Assembly (NCBI GenBank): GCA_905221605.1
Contig: CAJNDS010002455.1
Location: 26,001 to 90,000 of the forward strand
Direction: 5' to 3'
DNA: 64,000 nucleotides
Source of the DNA: Symbiodinium natans
Lineage: Eukaryota; Sar; Dinophyceae; Suessiales; Symbiodiniaceae
In this document: piece by piece, positions 23,741-31,700 of the stretch
Layout: each line of letters begins with the position of its first letter
Numbering within the stretch: the first letter of the stretch is position 1
Notes under the pieces: generated by a model
Databases searched by the model: none
Told to the model about the DNA's origin: nothing
The model's input: the letters and a program-made list of their open reading frames with translations, nothing else
Position numbers and translations under genes: made by a program

Positions 23741-26700
23741 GACGGTGTGACTGTGTGTGTGTGTGTGACTCTGTGACTCTGTGTGTGTGTGTGACTGTCT
23801 GTGTGTGTGTGTGTGACTGACTGTGTGTGTGTGACTGACTGTGTGTGTGTGTGACTGACTCTGTGTGTGTGTGTGTGACTGACTGACTGTGTGTGTGTGT
23901 GTGACTGACTGTGTGTGTGACTGACTGTGTGTGTGACTGACTGTGTGACTGTGTGTGTGTGTGTGTGTGACTGTGTGTGTGTGTGTGACTGTGTGTGTGT
24001 GTGTGTGACTGCGTGTGTGACTGCGTGTGTGACTGCGTGTGTGACTGTGTGTGTGTGTGACTGACTGTGTGTGTGTGTGTGACTGACTCTGTGTGTGACT
24101 GACTGTGTGACTGTGTGTGTGTGTGTGACTGTGTGTGTGACTGTGTGGTGACTGTGTGTGTGTGTGACTGTGTGTGTGACTGTGTGTGTGACTGTGCTCA
24201 GAGGTCCTTTAGGTTTGCCATGGCGGCTGATCCAGATTATGGGCCTTTTCTGGCTCCGTACTGCACCCCAGAGAGCCCAATACCCCTCCATCAAGTAAAG
24301 TCTCTTAGCTCCTTCCTGAATGAAGGGGTACTGGGGCTCTCTGAGAACTCCAATAAAAACACACAAAAGGGCTCGCAATTTAGATCAAGCCCCTGACCCC
24401 TAAATGCCAAGAAACCCTAAACCCGAAACCCTACACCCTAAACCCTAAACCCTAAACGCTAAACCCTAAACCCAAAACCCTAACAAGGTACGTGCTTCTG
24501 TCCGGCGTGGCCATCGTGCGGCTGTCCTTCGGCGATGAGGTTGCACAAATTCAGCCAGGCAGACCCCGCAGGGTTGAGGGGCTTCTATGATCCCTGTTCT
24601 CGGTTCACCAACCCCCCCCCCCCCCGCCCTCGCACCTCTAAACCCTAGATACCCCTCCCTTCCCTGAACCCTAAATCCCCCTCCCCTGAACCCTCAGCCT
24701 TAAACCCTAAAAGCCCCTGACAAGCCTCTGGACACCCCAAAGTCTGCAGATTGTTCAAGTTTGGGATTGAGAGTCCAGGCCTAAACCCCAACAAACCCTG
24801 ACCCCTCTTGGCTCCCCCCTAAACCCAGAACCCCTAAAGCCCCAGTCCCTAAAACCCTAAGCCCTAAATCCCTAAACCCCCAAACCCCAAATCCCTAAAA
24901 CCCTCAACCCCAAACCCTAAACCCTAAATCCCTAAAACCCTAAACTCACCAAGAACTCTCTGTTCGCCAGGGATGATGATTGGCGAAGGCGGAGCACTGG
25001 GGATCACGGACAAGCGGTCCACCGAGATCTGCGCCCACAAGGCCGCCAACGGCTGGAGCTTTGGGCCTTTCAAGGTGTTGAAGAGGGGAGGGAGTTTAGG
25101 GTTTAGGGTTTGGGGTTTAGGGTTTAGGGTTCAGGGTTCAGGGTTCAGGGTTTAGGGTTTAGGGCTTTGTAGAGCTTTTAAGCGGCTGAAGGTTTTTCGG
25201 TGAAGGCTTGCGTTTTGGGGGGTTTGAGGGGCTCTGAGGATTTGTGGTTTGCACAGCCCTTGGCCCTAAACCCGACAGCCTAAATCCTAAACTTGCGCAG
25301 GACACCTTCATGCGCTGTATTCGGCTACAAGGCGCGTCGATTCGCAAGGCAGCTGGCCCAGCAGAAAGAACGCCCACCCCCCCCCCCCCCCCCCGTGCCG
25401 TTAGGGTTTATGGTTTAGGGTTTTAGGGTTTAGGGTTTAGGGTTTAGGGTTTAGGGTTTAGGGGTTAGGGGTTAGGGGTTAGGGGTTAGGGGTTAGGGGT
25501 TAGGGTTTAGGGTTTAGGGTTTAGGGTTTAGGGTTTAGGGTTTAGAGTGTTACGGCATTAGGGTTTAGGACTTTCGGGTTTAGGCAACCCAAAAACCACT
25601 CGAGGCAAGCCCCAAAGTCCTGCAAGGCCCCAGACAGGTCTCAGGTCTGCAGGTTACCGCCTAAACCCTAAACCCTAAACCCTAAACCCTAAACCCTAAA
25701 CCCTAAACCCTAAACCCTAAACCCTAAACCCTTAACCCTTAACCCTAAACCCTAAACCCTAAACCCTGAACCCTGAACCCTGAACCCTAAACCATAAGCC
25801 CCGAGAGCCCGCTGAACCCACTACTCAGCCCCCGTAAGCCGCCTCGGAACGCTGCACCCAAACCCCTTTAAGCTCTTCAACCCTCAACAGCTGATACGCT
25901 AAATCTAAGGTCCCTTAGGTCGGCCCTTGCCCAGAATGTAGGAAACCTGAAAGGCTATACAGATTTTTTGAGAGAGAGAGAGAGAGCATATGTCATAGGT
26001 ATCTGAGGACCCAAGGTACGGGTTCATGTTGGAGGCCCATCCGCTACCCCCTAGACCCCTGCTCCCTAAAGCTTGTGAAGCTAAAACCCTCAGAACCTTC
26101 CAACCCTCCACCCTCCACCCTACACCCCTAAACCCGAAACCTCGCGTGGCAGGCGAGTCGAGGGGTGGGGGTGGGTGGGGCACTTTGTCATGACTGAGGG
26201 AGCAGGCCCTTATTGAATATTAGGTTCCCTTATAAGCCCCTTTAAGCCCAAAAACGGCACCCTTTTCCAGGTTACGCTTGGGTGCTAGGGTGTCAGGGTT
26301 TGGGACATTAGGGTGTGTGGACCATAAACCTTTTTGGGTTCATTTGGTCCCCAAGGTAGCCCTTTGTCTTCACGTAGGGCTTCCTCGTTAGTAGGGCTTC
26401 GCCATGAGCGCACATGAGGGGCGAGAAGGCCGGAGAGTGCAGCGAAAAGGGCACAAGTGACTTCTTTAGCGTTTAGGGTTTAGGGTTTAGGGTTCTTATC
26501 GCCCTTCGGAGAGAAGTTCGACAAAGGTTGTTTCAAGTGCTGAGGCGATCGATGCCCACCCAGAGGACTGCGAAGCATTGGAACAGACCTTCAAGAAGCG
26601 TCCCTCGGCGTAGACAAACTCTTTTCCAACCCTAGAACCCTTAAACCCTTAAACCCTTAAGCCCTTGAACCCTTGAAACCCTAAAAGCCTAAAACCTAAA

Positions 26701-27992
26701 AGCCCTAAACCCTAAACGGGCGTACGGACTGGGTTGTCCCTTTCTGCTGAACTTCCTATTTCTTTCTCTGAAAAGGGTCAGTGTTTAGGGCGTAGGTCTT
26801 TGACAGCATTGAGGAAAACCCAAAACACACCACCTCGAACCCCATCAAGAGGGCTGAGTCATTTAGGGCTTAGGCTTAGGGTTCAGGGTTTACGGTATAG
26901 GCTAGAGAGTTTAGGGTTCGGGCTTTAGGCTTCACAGGTGTTGGAGGCTTTTGAAGGTGAAGCACAGACCCTCAAGTAAGACCTCGCCCTGCATCCAGGG
27001 CCGAAACAGAGCTCTATCAACGAGCGAACGGCCACTGAGCCCAGAACCCTTCACTAAGTTCCCCAAACCGTCCCAAGCGCTAAAAGGGGTTCAGGATTCT
27101 AGGACCCCAAGGGCCCTAAACCCTAAATTCTGTTTCGGGTTTAGGGCTAAGGGTCTAGGATTTAGGGTTTAGGGTTCAGGGTTCAGGGTTTAGGGTTCAG
27201 GGTTTAGGGTTTAGGGTTTAGGGTTTAGGGTTTAGGGTTTATCGGGGCTTCCCTGTGAGACTCTACCTGCCCCTTCACGGACGCCCTCCTTGGGGACTAG
27301 ATGAACCCGTTTATGGTCCAGATACCCTAACAGTTGAGGGTTCAGAGGGTGCCTTAAACCCTAAACCCTAAACCCTAAACCCTAAACCCTAAGCCCTAAG
27401 CCCTAAGCCCTAAGCCCTAAACCCTAGTATAGCAGAATCGGGAATGGGAGTCCCTAAGGTTCGAGGACCCTTCGAGCAAGACAGCTTGTAGGGGCTTCAC
27501 GGGTTGAGGGCTAAAGAGGGCTTAGGGCTTAGGGTTTAGGGTTTAGGGCTTAGGGTTTAAGGCACCCTCTGAACCCTCAACTGTTAGGGTATCTGGACCA
27601 TGAAGACCCTAAACCCTCCACGGCCGTAGGTGCTTCGGGCTTAAGGTTCCTCAACCCGAAACCCTGCAGGGTTGTAAGTTGTAAGAGCTTTAGATTCGAT
27701 CACGAAGTCCCATGCGTAGCAGCCCAAAGCATCAAAGCGGAAAGGGGTTTAGAGCTTCTAAGAGTTCAGGGGTTAGGGTTTAGGGTTCTGAGTCTCTTAG
27801 GTTTGCCGGTTTACCCTCACCCTAAACCCTAAACCCTAAACCCTAAACCCTAAACCCTAAACAGGTTTTAGGGCTTTTTAGAAGCTTTTGGGCTGCCGAG
27901 GCTCCCAGCAGAACGCCCAGGCCGAGGGTCGGCGCCGCGAGTGGCTCCAGAGCCAAGTCATACCCATCCTTCGCCGCTTGGGCTTCCATTAA
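21170..27992 (+). CDS. Region B: cNMP-binding protein gene (gene model)
   Basis: About 15 exons. The best supported chain, coherent in phase across three introns, is 24202-24257, 24488-24558, 24971-25074 and 25301-25370, preceded by 23007-23092 and 23498-23621. Together they give a near-complete cNMP domain: N-helix, YYAPGETIIIRGE, YVLLSGVAIVRL, VAQIQP-GMMIGEGGALGI. A HPED exon (26538-26610) and a phosphosite-like exon (26796-26866) follow, and the gene appears to end at the TAA at 27990. No catalytic domain was recognised. Confidence 0.55.
21589..21693 (+). CDS. exon, region B
   Basis: Acceptor CACCACAG|. Phase 0 reads DMLFSLPRVLKINHLLFQ then SSSRLAPDECGSLLFPK. A second frame is open but less biased. 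LPRVLKINHLL vaguely recalls channel S4-S5 regions, not enough to name. Confidence 0.45.
22188..22360 (+). CDS. exon, region B (about 56 codons)
   Basis: After CCCTAAG| the frame reads SKSLVGHLENALGFSHGS, then WARKYWCQSCHFQIRHCED and VSHVAADRIYEQTSSEVG, ending at GAA|GTCGGC or an in-frame TGA. It has better third-position GC than the other open frames here on either strand. CxxC and HC pairs suggest metal binding, unproven. Confidence 0.45.
22404..22453 (+). CDS. exon, cNMP cassette-like
   Basis: Acceptor TTTAG|G, donor CCGCGG|GTTTTC. TEFTVVTGQMGSFGPR; VxxGxxxSFGP resembles the roll-to-cassette turn. Confidence 0.45.
22600..22732. repeat. Family M element interrupted by CCCTAAA
   Basis: CAGTAGCTGAGTGAGTACAC ... 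GAACTCAGCAACTAAGG as at 14545-14640, with about three CCCTAAA units just before GAACTCAGCAACT. Confidence 0.6.
23007..23092 (+). CDS. exon, N-terminal part of a cNMP domain
   Basis: Acceptor TTCAAG|G. IDFLRKMCEFADEAPKIG then DANAEHFGIR. Donor AGG|GTTTAGG. Confidence 0.5.
23280..23480. repeat. ACC/ATT-type trinucleotide microsatellite
   Basis: Imperfect (ATTGTTACC)n grading into (TTATTG)n. Encoded low-complexity ORFs are not real. Confidence 0.9.
23498..23621 (+). CDS. exon, cNMP-binding domain entry
   Basis: Acceptor GTGTAG|, donor GGGG|GTGATG. The frame reads SAALLANCRRARQVYYAPGE then TIIIRGESCAVGKTVMPL. R-x-V-Y-Y-A-P-G-E-T-I-I-x-R-G-E is a textbook cNMP motif (xxRxYxPGExIxxxGE). Confidence 0.75.
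23622..24195 (-). repeat. TG/GACTGTGTG microsatellite inside a cNMP-domain intron
   Basis: About 570 bp of (TG)n with interspersed GAC, and a CTGT block at 23711-23740. The 258-aa reverse-strand ORF at 23602-24378 is this repeat read as His/Thr/Val/Ser. Confidence 0.95.
24202..24257 (+). CDS. exon, insertion within the cNMP domain
   Basis: Acceptor GTGCTCAG|, donor GCTCC|GTACTG. RSFRFAMAADPDYGPFLAP. Its end phase (two bases) is exactly completed by the first G of the exon at 24488, which is the main support. Confidence 0.5.
24488..24558 (+). CDS. exon, cNMP beta roll
   Basis: Acceptor AACAAG|G, GC donor CCAG|GCAGAC. YVLLSGVAIVRLSFGDEVAQ then IQP. Y-V-L-L-S-G-x-A-x-V is the conserved first strand pair. 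The GC donor is required to keep phase with the next exon. Confidence 0.7.
24971..25074 (+). CDS. exon, cNMP phosphate-binding cassette
   Basis: Acceptor TTCGCCAG|, donor TTCAAG|GTGTTG. GMMIGEGGALGITDKRSTEI then CAHKAANGWSFGPFK. IGEGGALGI...KRSTEI corresponds to FGExALL...RTATV: the conserved Gly-Glu and the Arg are present, while the position after the Arg is Ser rather than Thr. Confidence 0.7.
25098..25165 (+). repeat. TTTAGGG/TTCAGGG array
   Basis: About nine units, several TTCAGGG, after the exon at 24971-25074. Confidence 0.9.
25301..25370 (+). CDS. exon, C-terminal helix of the cNMP domain
   Basis: Acceptor TTGCGCAG|, phase 0 as required by the previous exon. DTFMRCIRLQGASIRKAAGP then AERT. 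Confidence 0.55.
25423..25548 (+). repeat. TTTAGGG array with an inner TTAGGGG block
   Basis: Perfect TTTAGGG, then six GGGGTTA hexa/heptamers, then TTTAGGG again: a local variant amplified inside the array. Confidence 0.95.
25662..25792 (-). repeat. CCCTAAA array
   Basis: Ten perfect units followed by CTTAACC and CCCTGAA variants. Confidence 0.95.
26195..26290. repeat. Family D element
   Basis: GAGCAGGCCCTTATT ... TAGGTTCCCTTATAAGCCCC ... AAAAACGGCACCCTTTTCC ... GGTTACGCTTGGGTGCTAG. Confidence 0.6.
26395..26456 (+). CDS. exon, basic
   Basis: Acceptor TAGTAG|G, donor CACAA|GTGACT. GFAMSAHEGREGRRVQRKGH. Confidence 0.45.
26538..26610 (+). CDS. exon with HPED motif after a cNMP domain
   Basis: After TTTCAAG| the frame reads AEAIDAHPEDCEALEQTFKK then RPSA; TAG follows at 26611, so the donor must lie just before it or the protein ends here. 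Same motif as 2205-2265. Confidence 0.55.
26796..26866 (+). CDS. exon with RAESF
   Basis: Acceptor GGCGTAG|G. VFDSIEENPKHTTSNPIK then RAESF. KRAES resembles a basophilic kinase site. Confidence 0.55.
26938..27030 (+). CDS. two exons (26938-26975, 26999-27030)
   Basis: VLEAFEGEAQTL ends CTCAA|GTAAGA (canonical); the next exon after CATCCAG| supplies the missing base and reads AETELYQRAN. The intron would be 23 nt, which is suspiciously short, so the second exon is tentative. Confidence 0.4.
27243..27348 (+). CDS. exon-like segment overlapping a long inverted repeat
   Basis: RGFPVRLYLPLHGRPPWGLD then EPVYGPDTLTVEGSE. The last 36 nt belong to the left arm of the 45-bp inverted repeat 27313-27357/27557-27601. 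Confidence 0.4.
27313..27601. repeat. perfect 45-bp inverted repeat with telomeric inner arms
   Basis: 27313-27357 and 27557-27601 are exact reverse complements. Inside them lie CCCTAAA units (left) and TTTAGGG units (right), which extend the complementarity, with a 23-nt exon-like loop (27436-27458, NREWESL, donor AAG|GTTCGA). Confidence 0.9.
27690..27749 (+). CDS. candidate exon
   Basis: SFRFDHEVPCVAAQSIKAER, donor-like GG|GTTTAG follows. Confidence 0.35.
27909..27992 (+). CDS. terminal exon of region B
   Basis: Acceptor GGCTCCCAG|; 27 codons then TAA at 27990. QNAQAEGRRREWLQSQVIPI then LRRLGFH. Strong third-position GC and helix-like composition. Confidence 0.6.
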   Translation, partial: QNAQAEGRRREWLQSQVIPILRRLGFH

Positions 27993-28007
27993 GGGGTTTA
28001 GGGTTTA

Positions 28008-28165
28008 GGGTTTAGGGCTGTTTGGGGCTGTTTTGGGTTGTTTGGGGTTGTTTATGGCTGTTTGGGGCTGTTTGGGGTTGTTTGGGGCTGTTTGGGGCTG
28101 TTTGGGGTTGTTTGGGGTTGTCTAGGGCTGTTTAGGGTTGTTTAGGGTTGGCTAGGGCTGTTTAG
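28008..28165 (+). repeat. GGGGTTGTTT/GGGGCTGTTT decamer repeat
   Basis: About 15 units of 10 bp with alternating T/C. Confidence 0.9.
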
Positions 28166-28631
28166 GGCTGTTTGGGGTTTCAGGGTTTCGGGTGTCTGTC
28201 TGCTCCCTTCTCGGCCGACTGTCGAAAGTCGGGAGATGGCGTGTTGGAGCCACAAAAATGCTGGACCCAACGCCCAAAGCCCTATCCCCCTAAGCTCGCC
28301 CCAAACCCTAAACCCGAAACCGCCCTAAACCCCGAAACCCCGGCCCTGAGTCCAACTGCAAAAGACTCGGCTTCCCAACCTCTGACACGAACTTGACAGC
28401 GGGGCCTGAGGGTTTAGGGTTGGGGCCTAAGGGCCGCTGCAATGTTTAGGATGCAGGAAGGCCCCAAAGGATCAGGGAGCTCAGTACCCTCTGATGAAGG
28501 AACAGGCCTTACTTCATATTAGGATCCCTCCTCTAAGTGAAGGTAAAAAACTCTAAAGGGATATTGGGCTCACTGAGGACATAAACCCCTAAACCCTGAA
28601 CCCTAAACCCTTAACCCTGAACCCCTCGAAG

Positions 28632-28717
28632 GTCATTGCAACCTTTTCATGGGCTTCTCCATGAAGCTGATCTCGAAGACGCATGGCATCTACAGCTTGC
28701 GGTGGCGCTGTATGCGG
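28632..28717 (+). CDS. exon, unknown
   Basis: Acceptor CTCGAAG|G, donor CGG|GTCTTC. HCNLFMGFSMKLISKTHGIY then SLRWRCMR. Third positions are almost all G/C, unlike the overlapping 64-aa ORF. Confidence 0.5.
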
Positions 28718-31700
28718 GTCTTCAATCAGCGCCAACATTAATTGAACCTGCAAATCTAAACCCGGAAGCCCGAAACCCTAAACCCCCTAAACAACCCTGT
28801 AGGTGTCTTACAAACGGATTTGGGGTCTAAGCAGGTAAGGGGGCACTGAAGCACGAAAAAAGCAGGGCCCATGTGTATAGGGTATAGGGTGTAGGGTTTT
28901 GGGTGTTGGGTGGAAGTGAGGCGGAACAATATGGGTCGGAACAACTACTAGTCGTATTCCCTCATAGTCCTTCATATTTTTTGCTAGAATCCCCTAAACC
29001 CGAAGCCCCAAACCCTAAACCCCATTCAAATTCTGAAGGCCCCTACATTACTTTTGCGGCTGGAAGCCGCTTTTGGCCTAGCTCCCCTGCCCCTGAGGAA
29101 TGTTTGTTTGGGGTGTCAGGTTTAGGGTTTAAGGTTTAGGGTTTAGGGTTATGTTTCTATTTGCAACCCAAGGGAATGAAAGTTCCCAAGGCCTGCCAGG
29201 TTTTCCATTCGCCCAGGAGGGTTTGGGGTTTGGGGTTTAGGGTTTAGGGTTTAGGGTTTAGGGTTTAGGGTTTAGGATTTAGGGTACTGCTTTTGGAGGC
29301 TGCGTGATGGTGGATTCCAGCCATTGCCTTAGCGGATTCCCTACACCTTTTGAGCCCAAACCTTCTCATATTTAGGGCTTAGGGTTCAGGGTTTAGGGTT
29401 TGGGGTTCAGGGTCCCTGCAGAACATGTTGCACCCCCTTAGTCCCCATTCTTTGAAGGTTAGGATCCTGTCACAGTTCTGAAAAGGTACTTCTTTCCCCT
29501 AGCTTGCTTGGAACCCTAAACCCTAAACCCTAAGCCCTAGACCCTAAACCCTAAACCCGCAATCCTTTTCAAGCATGCATCCGCGAACCCGCCCGAGGAT
29601 TGCGGAGCCGCTCCTGAAGACGACGCGGCTTCGTCTTCATGACAAGCCCTAATAAACAGGAAACCCGAAACCCTAAACCCTAAACCCTAAACGGCAGGCT
29701 TCTGAGAGGTCTAGGGTGTGGGGGATTTTTCTGGCTCTGGATGGCAGTTGCCATCGGCAGGTTTCTGATCAAGTCAGCCTCCCGCTCAATGAGTCACAGT
29801 GACAGCAGCAGCGGAGACCCTAACCCCTAAACCCTTAACCCTAAACCCCAAATTATCGAGTCGGCAACAAGAGGCAGCAAGAAGGATGAAGACACCCGAA
29901 GACGTCAACGCAGAATCTGAGGCCTTGCAAAAGCTCAAGCCTCAATCCCGAGAAGCATCCGCAATCATCCACCACAAACGTGTAAGGGTTTAGGGTTTAG
30001 GGTTTGGGGTTTGAGGTTTGGGGTGTGGGGTGTGGGGTGTGGGGTGTGGGGTGTGGGGTGTGGGGTTCAGGGAAGTCCACTGAGACCCTGCAGCAGCCAG
30101 TACCACTAAAAGGCTAAGCGCTAAACTGGTTGCGCAGAGCCCCCAAACTCCCACAACTCTAAAGCACAAGGCCTTAAGCCTCAGAACCCCCCTCAAATCC
30201 TCAAGTCTCAAAAACAGCTTACGGAGAATGAGAGCTACGAAAACCGAGGACATAGCAGCAGCCTGCTTCATAATCAGGAAGTGATACAAAAGCAATCATG
30301 GCGTTGGCTATTCTGCTATGTTATGCTATGCCATCTTCTGAATGTGTGCACATGTTTGTTATAGGTTTATGCACTTGGGGGTTTACGAAGAAAAAGGGAC
30401 CCCTAATATAGAACCCCAAAAAGGAGGATTCCCTTATACAACTTATACACGTAGTAAAGACCCGGAATCCCCCATTGAAAGCCCCTACGAAAAAGCAAAA
30501 AATCGCCGTAGCTCAGTTGCACCCTTTAGTCTTGTGTTTTTGGATCAAGGTTCCCTTATCTTTGTCACAGTGGGGGGTAACATTTTACATGTTTAAGTTA
30601 AACTCAAGAAGGAATAGAAACTTAGATTTTGGATACTATCCCAACCATGAACGAGTTCTAACGTAATCAGCCAAAAAAGGGTACTGTTATTATAATATGG
30701 TTACTGGGCTACTATGGATTCACCCTAAACCCTAAACCCTAAACCCTAAACCCTAAACCGAAGCACCCTTGAGCCAAGGATCCTGGAGGGCAAGGACCTG
30801 TGCACCGTTGGGGAGAGCTCCGACTCCATGATTCTCCGGCTGCACGCAGTGTAGGGTTTAGGGTTTAGGGTTTGGGGTTTAGGGTTTAGGGTTCTAGGGT
30901 TCTAGGGTTCTAGGGTTCTAGGGTTCTAGGGTTCTAGGGTTCTAGGGTTCTAGGGGTCTAGGGGTCTAGGGGTCTAGGGGTTCTAGGGCTTTAGGGTTCA
31001 TAGCGTTTAGGGTTCATAGGGTTCAGGCTTCAGGCTTTAGGCTTTAGGCTTCAGGCTTTATGCTTTAGGGTTTAGGGTTTAGGGTTCCAGACGTGATGGC
31101 GGCTTGGAGGACCGGCCTACATAACGAGGGCCTGTTTAGGTTTGGGGTTTACGGTTTAGGGTTTAGGGTTTAGGGGTGCGTTGGTGAAGAACAGTTTCCG
31201 AAGTATGTGAAGTCTCACCAGCCATGTCAGGGATGTCGAATGTGAAGGTTTCAGCTTCAAGGGTTTAGGGTTTAGGGTTTAGGGTTTAGGGTTTAGGGTT
31301 GTTGTTTGTTTAGGGCGTTTATTGCCACTCATACCGATGAGGAAAGAAGGCTTGGGGATGGGGCAGCTTTCGCCGTAAAAACCCTGGGTGTAGGGTTTAG
31401 GGTTTAGGGTTTAGGGTTTAGGGTTTAGGGTTTAGGGTTTAGGGTTTAGGGTTTAGGGTTTAGACCCGAAGCCCTAAACGAAACTCCACGCACCCAAGTT
31501 TTCCACTGAAGGATTATGGTGGTCGATGGCGAGGTGGAGATCAAGTCCAAGGACGGCAAAGTCGCTGCTGGTACGCATCTGTGGCTTTTGGCTTGATAAG
31601 GGGTTTAGGGGTTTAGCCTGTGCTGCTCCCGATGAGTTTCTGGGAGTTTGCGGGCGGGAAAGCGGAAACATTGAGGCGGCCGCTTCGTCTTTGGGGGGGT

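Noticed and set aside
23602-24378. 258-aa reverse-strand protein
   Set aside because: Pure (TG)n microsatellite translated as His/Thr/Val/Ser; it also overlaps real + exons of a cNMP domain.
27243-27348. Reverse-transcriptase fragment
   Set aside because: RLYLPLHGRPPWGLDEPVYG has no YxDD or other RT motif; similarity is superficial.
29990-30295. 101-aa reverse-strand hydrophobic protein
   Set aside because: About a quarter is telomeric repeat; the + strand has a comparable open frame (QILKSQKQLTENESYENRGH), so neither was annotated.
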